Shown here in pieces: positions 16,741 to 24,939 of a stretch of DNA of 64,000 bases. Origin of the DNA: Pseudomonas resinovorans NBRC 106553 (lineage in GTDB: Bacteria; Pseudomonadota; Gammaproteobacteria; Pseudomonadales; Pseudomonadaceae); assembly GCF_000412695.1 (NCBI RefSeq), contig NC_021499.1, forward strand, positions 2,666,001 through 2,730,000. The letters run 5' to 3'. A program made the position numbers and the translations under genes. Positions within the stretch are counted from its first letter, which is position 1. Each line of letters opens with the position of its first letter. The notes under the pieces are model-generated. The model saw only the letters and a list, made by a program, of their open reading frames with translations, was not told where the DNA came from and did no database searches.

Positions 16741-16921
16741 TGTATCTCTCCAGGGCAATGAGGTTAGCTACCTTGATGCCCAAGGCCGGGAAAGCCGTTC
16801 CCATCCTGAGAGCCTGACTCTGTTTCGTAGATTGTGCTCCCGGCCCACTTCTCCAACTCCTGAATGGTATCCAAGCCCCTCCAGCGGAGTGAGGCTGTAT
16901 GAACAAGGCAAGGATCGAGAG
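16741..16921 (+). ncRNA. Bridge RNA (left-end guide RNA) of the IS110 element
   Basis: Structure seen: a 5' stem-loop (gggca 16753-16757 with tgccc 16777-16781; aggt/acct inside). A target loop is closed by ggccggg (16784-16790) and cccggcc (16839-16845). A second, donor-side loop spans about 16856-16912. Target guides: cccatcct (16800-16807) is identical to the left target, and ttcgtag (16824-16830) is complementary to the right target ctacgaa. Donor guides: atggtatc (16864-16871) equals the right-end tail at 17930-17937, and acaag (16903-16907) complements the left-end start cttgt. Exact RNA ends are not known. Confidence 0.82.
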
Positions 16922-17902
16922 ATGGCGGTTATTGGAATCGATGTCAGCAAGCAAAAGCTCGACTGTCTGTGGCTACGCGACCCGGAAAGTCTGAAGGTCA
17001 AAACCAAGGTATTTACCAATCAAGTGGACGACTTCGCCGCGTTGGTTGATTGGTGTTGCACGCACACCGGAGCCACAGCCGGGGAACTGAAGGTGTTCCT
17101 TGAGGCCACCGGGGTCTATCACGAATCCTTGGCGTATTACCTGCACGAGCGCGGCGTTCAAGTCTTTGTCCTGAACCCGGCGCAGGTCCGCGACTATGCG
17201 CGCAGCCAGGGCATTCGTGGTAAGACGGACAAACAAGACAGCCTGGTGCTCGCCCGTTTTGGCGCAACCCAGAAGGCCCGGCGCTGGTTGCCGGAAGCGC
17301 GGGAAATCCGCGAGCTGAAAGCGATGATCGTGCGCTATGAGGCGCTGCAAGAGGACCTTCAGCGCGAACTGAACCGGCGGGAAAAGGCCGAGGTCAGTCA
17401 GGCCAGCCTCAGCGTAATGGCCTCCATCGATACGATGCTCAGTGCGTTGCGCCAGGAAGCCGAGCGCCTGAAACAAGAGATCGACGATCACATCGACCGG
17501 CACGACCAGCTCAAACGCAACCGACAGCTGCTGCAGAGCATCCAGGGCATCGGGGATGTCCTCTCCCGTCATCTGCTGGCGTTTCTGCACAGCCGCGACT
17601 TTGGCACTGCCCGACAATGCGCGGCTTTTGCGGGCCTGGTGCCACGACCTTGGGACTCCGGCTCATCGGTGAAGGGCAAACCTCGTTTGACCAAGGCGGG
17701 GCAGCCTCGACTGCGGGCCAAGCTCTACATGGCCGCGATTGTCGCCAAGCAGTACAACCCCACGGTTAGAGCGCTTTACCAACGTCTACTGGCGCGGGGA
17801 AAAGCCAAGATGAGCGCCCTGGGTGCCGCCATGCGCAAGCTGTTGCAGATTGCCTATGGCGTGCTCAAGACGCAGACACCCTATCAGCCGCAACCGACCT
17901 GA
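16922..17902 (+). CDS. IS110-family transposase (DEDD/RuvC-like plus Tnp_20 domain)
   Basis: 326 aa from MAVIGIDVSKQKLD. DEDD residues: D7 in GIDVSK, E in FLEATGVYHE, and the paired Asp in GKTDKQDSLVLARF. A coiled-coil linker (about 140-200) leads to the C-terminal transposase_20 domain with the serine region PRPWDSGSSVKGKPRLTK, which supplies the nucleophile in this family. The frame is intact, so the element may be active. The long non-coding region lies upstream rather than downstream of the gene, as in the IS110 subgroup (IS621 type) rather than IS1111. Only 36 nt separate the stop from the right end. Confidence 0.93.
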   Translation: MAVIGIDVSKQKLDCLWLRDPESLKVKTKVFTNQVDDFAALVDWCCTHTGATAGELKVFLEATGVYHESLAYYLHERGVQVFVLNPAQVRDYARSQGIRGKTDKQDSLVLARFGATQKARRWLPEAREIRELKAMIVRYEALQEDLQRELNRREKAEVSQASLSVMASIDTMLSALRQEAERLKQEIDDHIDRHDQLKRNRQLLQSIQGIGDVLSRHLLAFLHSRDFGTARQCAAFAGLVPRPWDSGSSVKGKPRLTKAGQPRLRAKLYMAAIVAKQYNPTVRALYQRLLARGKAKMSALGAAMRKLLQIAYGVLKTQTPYQPQPT

Positions 17903-18020
17903 TAGGGTCGGTTGCATCTGATCGGAGAGATGGTATCTACGAACCGAACGGGCGCTTTGCGCGGCGTCATCCTCTCTGCTTCGTTTCAGGCCGGTTTAGG
18001 TATCAGACCTGCTTCGCGCT

Positions 18021-18100
18021 CGCCGGCGAGAGTCACCCCTCGCCCTCCGGGAGAGGGGATGGGGGAGAGGGTGGTTTCCGCAGGCAGGGCGATAATTCGT
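18021..18100. repeat. Dispersed intergenic repeat, copy 2 (inverted relative to copy 1)
   Basis: Reads gagtcacccctcgcc, ctccgggagagggg, ggagaggg and caggcagggcgat; the reverse complement matches the segment order of 691-783. Lies in the gap between the IS element and the LysR gene. Confidence 0.6.
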
Positions 18101-18122
18101 GCTTGGTTGATCGTGCCGGATG

Positions 18123-19028
18123 TCAATCCGACTGCGGCTCCGCCCATTGGAGCAACCACTCGGCGAAGTGCTTCGCCTTGGGGTCTTGGCTCTGCTTGGG
18201 CCACACCACGTAGTACCTGCCCGCCACCAGCGGCTCCTGGCAGGCGATCACCAGGTGGCCTTCGGATACTTCCCGCTCGACGAAGAAGCGCGGCAGCACC
18301 GTGACGCCGAGCCCGTGCAGGGCGGCGTCGAGCACGAACTGGAAATGCTCCAGGCGCTGGCCGGGCAGGGCCTCGACTTCCTTGGTCGACAGGCCGGCCG
18401 TGTGCAGCCAGAGCTGGGTGGATGATTTGGTCAGGTCGGTGAGGGAGCTGTGGTGCAGCAGCGGATAGCGCAGGATGTCGCGGCGCTCGACGATGGGCCC
18501 GAAACGCTCCAGCAGGTCAGGGGTGCACACCGCGACCATCTCCCCGTCCATCAGCAGGCGCGACTCGAACTCCGTCCATTCGCCGTCGCCGTAGAGAATC
18601 CCCACGTCATAGCCTTCGTGCCGGTCATAGAGGCGACGCAGGTCGTTCATGATCTCCAGCTCGATCTCGGGGTGTTCCCGGGCGTACGCCTTGAGCTTGG
18701 GCAGCAGCCAGCGGGTGGTGAAGGAGGGCTCGGCGCCAACCCGTAGGCGACCGGAATGGCTGCTGCGCACGCGCATGGTGGCGGCTTCCAGCTGGTCCAG
18801 CAGCAGGGCGACCTCCTGCACGTATTCGCGGCCCTTGTCGGTCAGTAGCAGACGCTGGCGCACCTTTTCCACCAGGGGGCAGCCGAGCATGTCCTCGAGA
18901 TTCTTGATCTGCCGGCTCACGGCGCTCTGGGTGAGGCTCAGCTCCTCGGCAGCACGGGTCACGCTCATGTGCCGGGCGAAGGCGGCAAAGCAGCAGAGGG
19001 AAATCATGCTGGGGAGCTGTCGGCGCAT
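18123..19028 (-). CDS. LysR-family transcriptional regulator
   Basis: 301 aa. N-terminal HTH: MISLCCFAAFARHMSVTRAAEELSLTQSAVSRQIKNLEDML, with the GcvA-like order and a LysR_substrate domain (LRVGAEPSFTTRWLLPKLKAYAREHPEIELEI; LDAALHGLGVTVLPRFFVE). The GcvA-type phrase FTTRWLLP suggests that subgroup. It is divergent from the aldolase-transporter-amidohydrolase-GTPase genes with a 183-nt shared region, and is the obvious candidate regulator of that operon. Confidence 0.9.
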   Translation of the reverse strand: MRRQLPSMISLCCFAAFARHMSVTRAAEELSLTQSAVSRQIKNLEDMLGCPLVEKVRQRLLLTDKGREYVQEVALLLDQLEAATMRVRSSHSGRLRVGAEPSFTTRWLLPKLKAYAREHPEIELEIMNDLRRLYDRHEGYDVGILYGDGEWTEFESRLLMDGEMVAVCTPDLLERFGPIVERRDILRYPLLHHSSLTDLTKSSTQLWLHTAGLSTKEVEALPGQRLEHFQFVLDAALHGLGVTVLPRFFVEREVSEGHLVIACQEPLVAGRYYVVWPKQSQDPKAKHFAEWLLQWAEPQSD

Positions 19029-19211
19029 CTGAGTTCATGACGTTTTGGAATGAATATCTGCAAGATAAATCGATATTCGCACCTGGGCAAGGGCCCTAAT
19101 CTGCGACCTCGAAGGACCATAGACGGGTAGGCGCATCGCAAGCGGTGCGTAGGCATCAGGGATGCGCCGTACTGCCCTGCGATGTCCGTACCTGACCGGC
19201 TGGATGGCTCC

Positions 19212-19952
19212 ATGACTACAACAATGAACGAACAGATGCTCCGCACCGATCTCGCCGCCGCCTACCGGCTGCTTGAGGTCAACGGCTGGAGCGACCAGGT
19301 CTTCACCCACATCTCGGTCAGGCTGCCGACGGACGAGCCAGCCTTCCTGATCAACCAGTATGGCCTGCGTCCCGGCGAGGTCTGCGCCTCCAATCTGGTG
19401 GCCATCGACGTCAACGGCCGCAAGCTGGACGACAACGCCCCCGAGGTGAACCCCGCCGGTTTCACCGTGCACAGCGCCGTGCACATGAGCCGCCACGACG
19501 CCGTGTGCGTGATGCACACCCACACCATGGCCGGCATGGCCGTCGCCGCCATGGAAGAGGGCCTGCTGCCGCTCAACCAGACCAACATGATGTTCTACGA
19601 CCGCGTGGCCTACTACGACTACGAAGGCGTTCCCCTGGACCTGGAAGTGCGCCAGCGCATCGTCGCCGCCTTGGGCGACAAGCACAGCGCCATCCTGCGT
19701 AACCACGGCCTGCTCACCGTCGGCCGCAGCGTCGCCGAAGCCTATTTCCGCATGTACTACCTGGACCAGGCGTGCCGCATTCAGCTGGAAGCCATGAAGA
19801 CCGGCCGCCCGCTGACCGTCCCGGACCACGACGCCTGCGAGTTCACCGCACGGCAACTGGAGAACGAGCGCTACCACCTGGAAAGCGTCGACCTGGTCTG
19901 GAAGGCCGAACTGCGCCGGCTTGACCGCCTGGATGCCACCTTCCGCGCCTGA
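19212..19952 (+). CDS. Class II aldolase/adducin-family protein
   Basis: About 246 aa (an in-frame ATG at 19224 is an alternative start). Zn-site histidines are visible in VCVMHTHTMAGMAV and AILRNHGLLTVG, with the acid in the segment between them; fold phrases are QVFTHISVRLP and FLINQYGLRPGEV. The family includes fuculose-phosphate aldolase, ribulose-5-phosphate epimerase and decarboxylases of hydroxy-acids. This longer adducin-like branch is rarely assigned a substrate. First gene of a rightward operon under the divergent LysR gene. Confidence 0.85.
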   Translation: MTTTMNEQMLRTDLAAAYRLLEVNGWSDQVFTHISVRLPTDEPAFLINQYGLRPGEVCASNLVAIDVNGRKLDDNAPEVNPAGFTVHSAVHMSRHDAVCVMHTHTMAGMAVAAMEEGLLPLNQTNMMFYDRVAYYDYEGVPLDLEVRQRIVAALGDKHSAILRNHGLLTVGRSVAEAYFRMYYLDQACRIQLEAMKTGRPLTVPDHDACEFTARQLENERYHLESVDLVWKAELRRLDRLDATFRA

Positions 19953-20050
19953 GCCCATCCGTTCCACCGTGAAATACCCAACCCCTTTGCCAGCGTGCCG
20001 GTGCCCCAGCCGGTGCCAGGTCCACTACAACTACAAAAAGGTGTGAGCCC

Positions 20051-21442
20051 ATGAACGAACAACCCGAAGCCGGGGTGGCGCTGCCACAGGCCGGAGGCCT
20101 CTTGAGCCAATACAGCCCAGCCCAGTTGCTGCGCTTCCTGATCCCCTCGTTGATCGGCGTGATGCTGTTCCTGGTGCCGATGGAGATCAACGGCAAGAGC
20201 AACATCCTGATCGCCTTCCTGATCGACTACATCAACGACGTGGTCAAGCCGCTGATGGTGCCGGTGACCGTTGGCGTCGCCACCATTCCCAGCCTGCTCA
20301 CCGTGCTGGTCACCTTCAGCTCGCTGAAGAACAACCCCAACCGCTTCGTCCAGCTGTTCAACCCGGGCATGGGCTGGACGATCGTGCGCGTCATCGGCGC
20401 CGTGCTGATGGTGATGACCTACTGGAAGATCGGCCCGGAGTGGGTCTGGCATCGCAACACCGGCGGCGTGATGCTCTATGACGTCGGCCCGGTGGTCCTG
20501 GCCATCTATTTCCTTTCCGCCGTGCTGCTGCCGCTGCTCACCGACTATGGCCTGATGGAGTTCGTCGGTAGCCTGGTCAGCCGTGGCTTCGAGAAGCTCT
20601 TCGGCCTGCCTGGCCGCGCCGCGGTGGACTGCCTGGCCTCCTGGCTGGCCGCCTCCAGCGTCGGCATCATCCTCACCACCCAGCAGTACCGCCAGGGCTT
20701 CTACACCAGCCGCGAAGCCTGCGTGATCGCCACCAACTTCTCCATCGTGTCGATCGCCTATTCCTACCTGCTGCTGAAACTGATCGGCATGGAGCACGTG
20801 TTCCTGCCCTGGTACGGCGCTGTTGCCGTCACCGGCCTGGTCTGCGCCCTGATCGTGCCCAAGCTGCCGCCCCTGCGTGGCAAGCCCAACGCCTACGACC
20901 CGATCGTCGGCAAGCAGCTGCGCACCGACCGCCGCGAAGGTGAAGGCCTGGTGGCCCTGGGCCTGCGCCGCGCCATCGAGCGCGCCGATACCGCGCCGTC
21001 GATCCTCACCCAGCTGCGCCATGGCGTGCATGTGAGCCTGGACATCGCCATCTCCGTCTACCCGGCGATGATGGTGATCGGCTGCCTGGGCCTGTCGCTC
21101 GTGGAATTCACTCCGCTGTTCAAGTACCTGTCGATGCCGCTGGTGCCCTACATGGAGCTGCTGCAGTTGCCGGAAGCCGAGAAGGCCGCGCCCGCGCTGC
21201 TGGCCGGCATGGTCGACAGCATCATGCCGTCGATCCTCGGTGCGTCCATCCAGAGCGAAGTGACTCGCTTCGTCATGGTGGGTGTAGCGGTCAACCAGAT
21301 CATCTTCTTCACTGAAGCCGCCATCCTGCTGATTCGTGCCGACATTGGCCTGAAACCGCTGGACCTGCTGATGATCTACGTCGTGCGAGTGCTCGTGTCC
21401 CTGCCGATCCTCGCCCTGTTCGGCCACCTGATCGTCGGCTGA
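20051..21442 (+). CDS. YjiH-family membrane transporter (nucleoside-recognition/gate domains)
   Basis: 463 aa with about 10-11 membrane segments (e.g. LLRFLIPSLIGVMLFLVPM, WTIVRVIGAVLMVMTYW, VVLAIYFLSAVLLPLL, VLVSLPILALFGHLIVG). The N-terminal part resembles E. coli YjiH and the C-terminal part YjiG, joined here in one chain. In E. coli yjiH-yjiG sit with the isoaspartyl dipeptidase gene iadA; here an amidohydrolase gene follows in the same place. It probably carries the substrate of this pathway, which is unknown. A GGTGTGAGCCC stretch precedes the ATG. Confidence 0.8.
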   Translation: MNEQPEAGVALPQAGGLLSQYSPAQLLRFLIPSLIGVMLFLVPMEINGKSNILIAFLIDYINDVVKPLMVPVTVGVATIPSLLTVLVTFSSLKNNPNRFVQLFNPGMGWTIVRVIGAVLMVMTYWKIGPEWVWHRNTGGVMLYDVGPVVLAIYFLSAVLLPLLTDYGLMEFVGSLVSRGFEKLFGLPGRAAVDCLASWLAASSVGIILTTQQYRQGFYTSREACVIATNFSIVSIAYSYLLLKLIGMEHVFLPWYGAVAVTGLVCALIVPKLPPLRGKPNAYDPIVGKQLRTDRREGEGLVALGLRRAIERADTAPSILTQLRHGVHVSLDIAISVYPAMMVIGCLGLSLVEFTPLFKYLSMPLVPYMELLQLPEAEKAAPALLAGMVDSIMPSILGASIQSEVTRFVMVGVAVNQIIFFTEAAILLIRADIGLKPLDLLMIYVVRVLVSLPILALFGHLIVG

Positions 21443-21513
21443 TGCCCCACCGGAGCGCCCCGCGGCGCTCCGGCCCATAACCAGAAAATTCCCTCGCTTC
21501 GGATTCGACTGCC

Positions 21514-23250
21514 ATGGACCAACACACCGACTACCGCTCCAGCAACGTGCCCGGCCCGGCCGGCGCCGCCGACCTGGTGCTGACCAACGGCCGCATCTAC
21601 ACGGTGGATGCCGCCAACTACTGGGCCGAAGCGGTGGCTATCCGCGGCGGACGCTTCATCGCTGTCGGCGGCAGTGCCGACATGGATGGTCTGATCGGTC
21701 CGCGCACCCAGGTGCTGGACCTCAAGGGCCGCTTCGTGATGCCGGGCCTGTACGACATGCACACCCACCCGGACCTCAAGCTGGCGCCGGGCTATGCGGG
21801 CTATCTGGAAGTGGGCCTGGAAGACCCGACGCCGGAACAGGTGCGCCAGGCCATCCTCGACTACGCCGCCGCCCACCCCGGCGATGGCTGGGTCTATGGC
21901 CAGTACTTCGTCCGCTACACCTTCAAGCAGGCCGGCCTGGTGCCGGACCGCGCCTGGCTGGACAGCGTCCTGCCGGACCGCCCGGTGGCCATCCTCGACC
22001 GCTCCTGGGGCTGCATGATGGTCAACTCCAAGGCCCTGGAGCTGGCCGGCATCGACGCCGAAACCCTCGACCCGCGCCATGGCTACATCGAGCGTGACAG
22101 CGTCACCGGAGAGCCCACCGGCATCCTGGTGGACGGCGCCTATGCGCTGATCCATGCCGCCATGCCGCCCACCCCGCAGCACGCGCTCAAGCGCGCCTAC
22201 CGCGAGGGGGTGTGGTTCCAGAGCGGCCACGGCGTGGTGGGCACCAAGTACGTCCACGTCTGCGAACACCGCCTGAATGCGCTGAAGTCCATCGACCAGG
22301 TGGGCGAGCTGTCGGTGCGGGTGGAAGCCGCCATCAGCTGGCAGGACGACATTTTCCCGGTGAAGCGCCGCTGGGAGCTGCTGGCCGGCGAACGGCACTA
22401 CTACCGCAGCGCGCGGCTGAACGCCAACGCGGTGAAGTTCCACTTCGACGGCACCCACGAATCCCGCTCGTCCTACCTGTCCAGCGCCTGGCCGGGTGAC
22501 GAAAGCTGGCGCGGCCACCTCAACATGACCCCGGAACACATCACCGACATGGTGGTGGACATGGACCGTCGCGGCATCCGCGTGATCGCCCACTGCACCG
22601 GCGACGGCGCTTCCGACCTGTTCCTCGACGCCGTGGCCGAGGCCCGCCGGCGCAACGGCTACAGCGGCGTGCGCCACCAGTGCGCCCACAGCACCACCTT
22701 GCTGGACGCCAACCTGCCGCGCTTCGCCGAGCTCAACGTCACCGCCGAGTTCTCCCCGGTGGGCTGGTTCCCATCCTCCTTCGCCTACGCCCGCGCGGTG
22801 TTCGGCGAGGACCGCATGCAACGCGCCTACAACTTCAAGGGTGTGCTGGAACACGGCGGCGTGGCGGTGATGGGCACCGACTGGCCGGTCTCCAGCATCA
22901 ACCCCTGGATCGGCTTCGAAGCCATGGTCACCCGCGAGAACCCTTTCGGCGAGGAGGCGGGCTGCTTCTACGGCCAGCCCATCAGCCTGGAGCAAGCCAT
23001 CCGCGTGATGACCCTCAACGGTGCCTGGTGCATGGGCATCGAGGACAAGGCCGGGTCCATCGAGGTGGGCAAATCCGCCGACCTCATCGTGCTCGACCGC
23101 AACCTGTTCGAGGTGGAGCCCAAGGGCAACATCCACAACGCCCAGGTGCAACTGACCCTGCTGGAAGGCGAGGTGACCTGGGACCGCCACGGCGAGTTCG
23201 CCGGCACCGCCCATGCCGCCACCTGGCAGGGCGAGCTGCCGAATTTCTGA
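21514..23250 (+). CDS. Amidohydrolase family protein (YtcJ-like)
   Basis: 578 aa, cytoplasmic. Starts with the small beta domain (DLVLTNGRIYTVDAANYW). Metal-binding residues of the amidohydrolase barrel follow: HxH in LYDMHTHPD, a Lys in NAVKFHFDGTHES, His in VIAHCTGDG and in RHQCAHSTTLLD, and the final Asp in MGTDWPVSSINPW. C-terminal GSIEVGKSADLIVLDRN closes the fold. The family hydrolyses amide or ring C-N bonds; the YtcJ branch is poorly characterised. The next gene encodes a COG0523 GTPase that may load its metal. Confidence 0.87.
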   Translation: MDQHTDYRSSNVPGPAGAADLVLTNGRIYTVDAANYWAEAVAIRGGRFIAVGGSADMDGLIGPRTQVLDLKGRFVMPGLYDMHTHPDLKLAPGYAGYLEVGLEDPTPEQVRQAILDYAAAHPGDGWVYGQYFVRYTFKQAGLVPDRAWLDSVLPDRPVAILDRSWGCMMVNSKALELAGIDAETLDPRHGYIERDSVTGEPTGILVDGAYALIHAAMPPTPQHALKRAYREGVWFQSGHGVVGTKYVHVCEHRLNALKSIDQVGELSVRVEAAISWQDDIFPVKRRWELLAGERHYYRSARLNANAVKFHFDGTHESRSSYLSSAWPGDESWRGHLNMTPEHITDMVVDMDRRGIRVIAHCTGDGASDLFLDAVAEARRRNGYSGVRHQCAHSTTLLDANLPRFAELNVTAEFSPVGWFPSSFAYARAVFGEDRMQRAYNFKGVLEHGGVAVMGTDWPVSSINPWIGFEAMVTRENPFGEEAGCFYGQPISLEQAIRVMTLNGAWCMGIEDKAGSIEVGKSADLIVLDRNLFEVEPKGNIHNAQVQLTLLEGEVTWDRHGEFAGTAHAATWQGELPNF

Positions 23251-23275
23251 AGCCGACCGGGCAGGAGACAGGACC

Positions 23276-24241
23276 ATGAGCAGACAGGCCACCATTCCGG
23301 TCACCCTGGTGTCGGGATTTCTCGGCGCCGGCAAGACCACCTTGCTGAACCGCATCCTCACCAGCGACCACGGCTTGCGCATGGCGGTGATGGTCAATGA
23401 CTTCGGTGCGATCAACATCGACAGCCAGCTGATCGTCAGTCAGACCCAGACCACCCTGAGCCTGGCCAACGGCTGCATCTGCTGCACCGTGGAGAGCGAC
23501 CTGATCGAACAGCTCGGCCGGATGCTCGACGACCGTGTCAATCGCCCGGAGTACATCATCATCGAGGCGAGCGGGGTGTCCAACCCGAGCAAGATCGCCA
23601 ATACCCTGCGCTATCCGCAGTTCCGCGAGGCGCTGGCCATCGACAGCATCCTCACGGTGGTGGATGCCGAGCAGTTCGGCGACCTGCAGGGTGAGATGGC
23701 GCAGTTGGCCATGGAACAGCTGGATGTGGCGGACATCATCGTCCTGAACAAGACCGACCGGGTCAGCCGCGAGCAACTGGATGCGCTCAAGGCGCGCTGG
23801 CTCTACCCCAGCGCCCGCCTGCTGGAATGCGCCCATGGCGACGTGCCCCTGGAGCTGGTACTGGGTGTCGGTCGCCACCAGGCCGGCTGGCGCCTGCGCC
23901 CGGTGCCCGCCACGGCGGGCAAGCTGGCGACGGGGCCGGAGGACCACTCGCAACTCTTCGACACCTGGAGCTTCAGCAGCGAGCGACCCTTGTCGCTGAA
24001 AGCGCTGCGCGCGGCACTGGCCGCCTTGCCGGTGGAGATCTACCGAGCCAAGGGCGTGTGCCAGATCGCCGAGGCGCCAGGCAAGCGCTGCATCGTCCAT
24101 GTGGTGGGCAACCGCACTGAGATAAAACCGGAGGACGGTTGGGAGGGTGGGGCGCCTTATACCCAGCTGATCTTCATCGGCCGGCGCGGGTCCATCGATG
24201 GGGCGGCGTTGCAGGCATCGTTCGAGGGTTGCCTGGTTTAG
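23276..24241 (+). CDS. COG0523 metal-chaperone GTPase (CobW/YjiA family)
   Basis: 321 aa from MSRQATIPVTLVSGFLGAGKTT. Walker A is GFLGAGKTT (14-22), the metal-binding CxCC is NGCICCTV (C67, C69, C70), the guanine-specificity motif is VLNKTDRV, and a CobW C-terminal domain is present. The family delivers zinc or another metal to partner enzymes. Only 25 nt after the amidohydrolase gene, which suggests that enzyme as client. YjiA in E. coli lies near yjiG-yjiH-iadA, an echo of this gene set. Followed by a clear terminator. Confidence 0.9.
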   Translation: MSRQATIPVTLVSGFLGAGKTTLLNRILTSDHGLRMAVMVNDFGAINIDSQLIVSQTQTTLSLANGCICCTVESDLIEQLGRMLDDRVNRPEYIIIEASGVSNPSKIANTLRYPQFREALAIDSILTVVDAEQFGDLQGEMAQLAMEQLDVADIIVLNKTDRVSREQLDALKARWLYPSARLLECAHGDVPLELVLGVGRHQAGWRLRPVPATAGKLATGPEDHSQLFDTWSFSSERPLSLKALRAALAALPVEIYRAKGVCQIAEAPGKRCIVHVVGNRTEIKPEDGWEGGAPYTQLIFIGRRGSIDGAALQASFEGCLV

Positions 24242-24269
24242 GGGGCACCGAGCAAACCCCGGAAATGAA

Positions 24270-24295
24270 AGAAGGCGCCACAGTGGGCGCCTTCT
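24270..24295 (+). terminator. Intrinsic terminator after the COG0523 gene
   Basis: agaaggcgcc (24270-24279) pairs with ggcgccttct (24286-24295) around ACAGTG, followed by gccttt. It also lies downstream of the convergent repeat-protein gene and may serve both strands. Confidence 0.8.
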
Positions 24296-24348
24296 GCCTT
24301 TCAGGGAATGCATACATCGTGATTGCCTGCCTCTGAAGTGCTCCGGGA

Positions 24349-24939
24349 TCAGCTGATACGGTTGGCACCCGTGCGGTCGGCACCACCTTCGGCGACATCG
24401 AAGCCTTTGGTGCGATCAGAGCCGCCTTCAGCTACGTCGAAGGCCTTGGTGCGGTCGGAGCCGCCTTCGGCGACATCGAAGCCTTTGGTGCGATCAGAGC
24501 CGCCTTCAGCTACGTCGAAGGCCTTGGTGCGGTCGGAACCGCCTTCAGCGACATCGATGCCTTTGGTGCGGTCGGAACCACCTTCGGCGACATCGAAGGC
24601 CTTGGTGCGGTCGGAACCACCTTCGGCTACGTCGAAGGCCTTGGTGCGGTCGGAACCGCCTTCGGCTACGTCGAAGCCTTTGGTGCGGTCGGAACCACCT
24701 TCGGCTACGTCGAAAGCCTTGGTGCGATCGGAACCACCTTCAGCGACACGCAGCGATTGGGAGCGCTCGGCGCCATTTTCGGCGATGCGGTTGGCACCGG
24801 TGCGATCAGCACCGCCTTCGGCGACGCGGTGGATGCTGGTGCGGTCGGAACCACCTTCAGCAACGGTGCCCTGGGGCAGAGCAAAAGCAGTGGCGGACAG
24901 GCTGGCGATGAACAGGCTGGCGAGGATTTGCTTTTTCAT
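24349..24939 (-). CDS. Exported repeat protein, thirteen 13-residue VAEGGSDRTKAFD-type repeats
   Basis: 196 aa. The ATG at 24939 follows AAGGTG by 6 nt; an in-frame GTG at 24948 is less likely. A signal peptide (MKKQILASLFIASLSATAFA) is followed by LPQGT and then exactly thirteen 13-residue units and a terminal IS. Repeats 1-3 are diverged, repeats 4-12 are nearly identical VAEGGSDRTK[AG][FI]D, and repeat 13 (VAEGGADRTGANR) equals repeat 2. No cysteines and no membrane segment after the signal, so probably periplasmic or secreted. Each unit has the same acidic/basic pattern (E..SDRTK..D), so it may form an extended charged fibre or solenoid. I do not recognise a function. Confidence 0.85.
   Translation of the reverse strand: MKKQILASLFIASLSATAFALPQGTVAEGGSDRTSIHRVAEGGADRTGANRIAENGAERSQSLRVAEGGSDRTKAFDVAEGGSDRTKGFDVAEGGSDRTKAFDVAEGGSDRTKAFDVAEGGSDRTKGIDVAEGGSDRTKAFDVAEGGSDRTKGFDVAEGGSDRTKAFDVAEGGSDRTKGFDVAEGGADRTGANRIS
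24358..24864. repeat. Thirteen tandem 39-bp repeats inside the exported repeat-protein gene
   Basis: 507 bp = 13 x 39 bp, in frame with the gene. The central nine units differ mostly at synonymous positions and at the Ala/Gly codon, suggesting recent duplication or gene conversion. Copy number is likely to vary between strains. Confidence 0.9.

Larger units (their letters stand above)
16741..17938 (+). mobile_element. Complete IS110-family insertion sequence inserted in a REP element
   Basis: Boundaries come from the reconstructed target. The left flank ends cccatcCT (16733-16740), the right end of the element is ...atggtatCT (to 17938), and the right flank is ACGAAC. Removing the element with one copy of the CT core restores CCCATCCTACGAA, which occurs in intact REP copies in this window. 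Length is about 1.2 kb. Short subterminal inverted repeats atctctcc (16744-16751) and ggagagat (17924-17931) lie 3 and 7 nt from the ends. One transposase gene, with a 181-nt non-coding left end that holds the bridge RNA. Confidence 0.88.

Noticed and set aside
17903..17938. Guide RNA downstream of the transposase, as in IS1111-type elements
   Set aside because: Only 36 nt separate the stop codon from the right end, too little for the RNA; the guides are found in the left end instead.
24358..24864. CRISPR array suggested by regular 39-bp repeats
   Set aside because: No spacers: the repeats abut directly, stay in one reading frame and encode the exported repeat protein.
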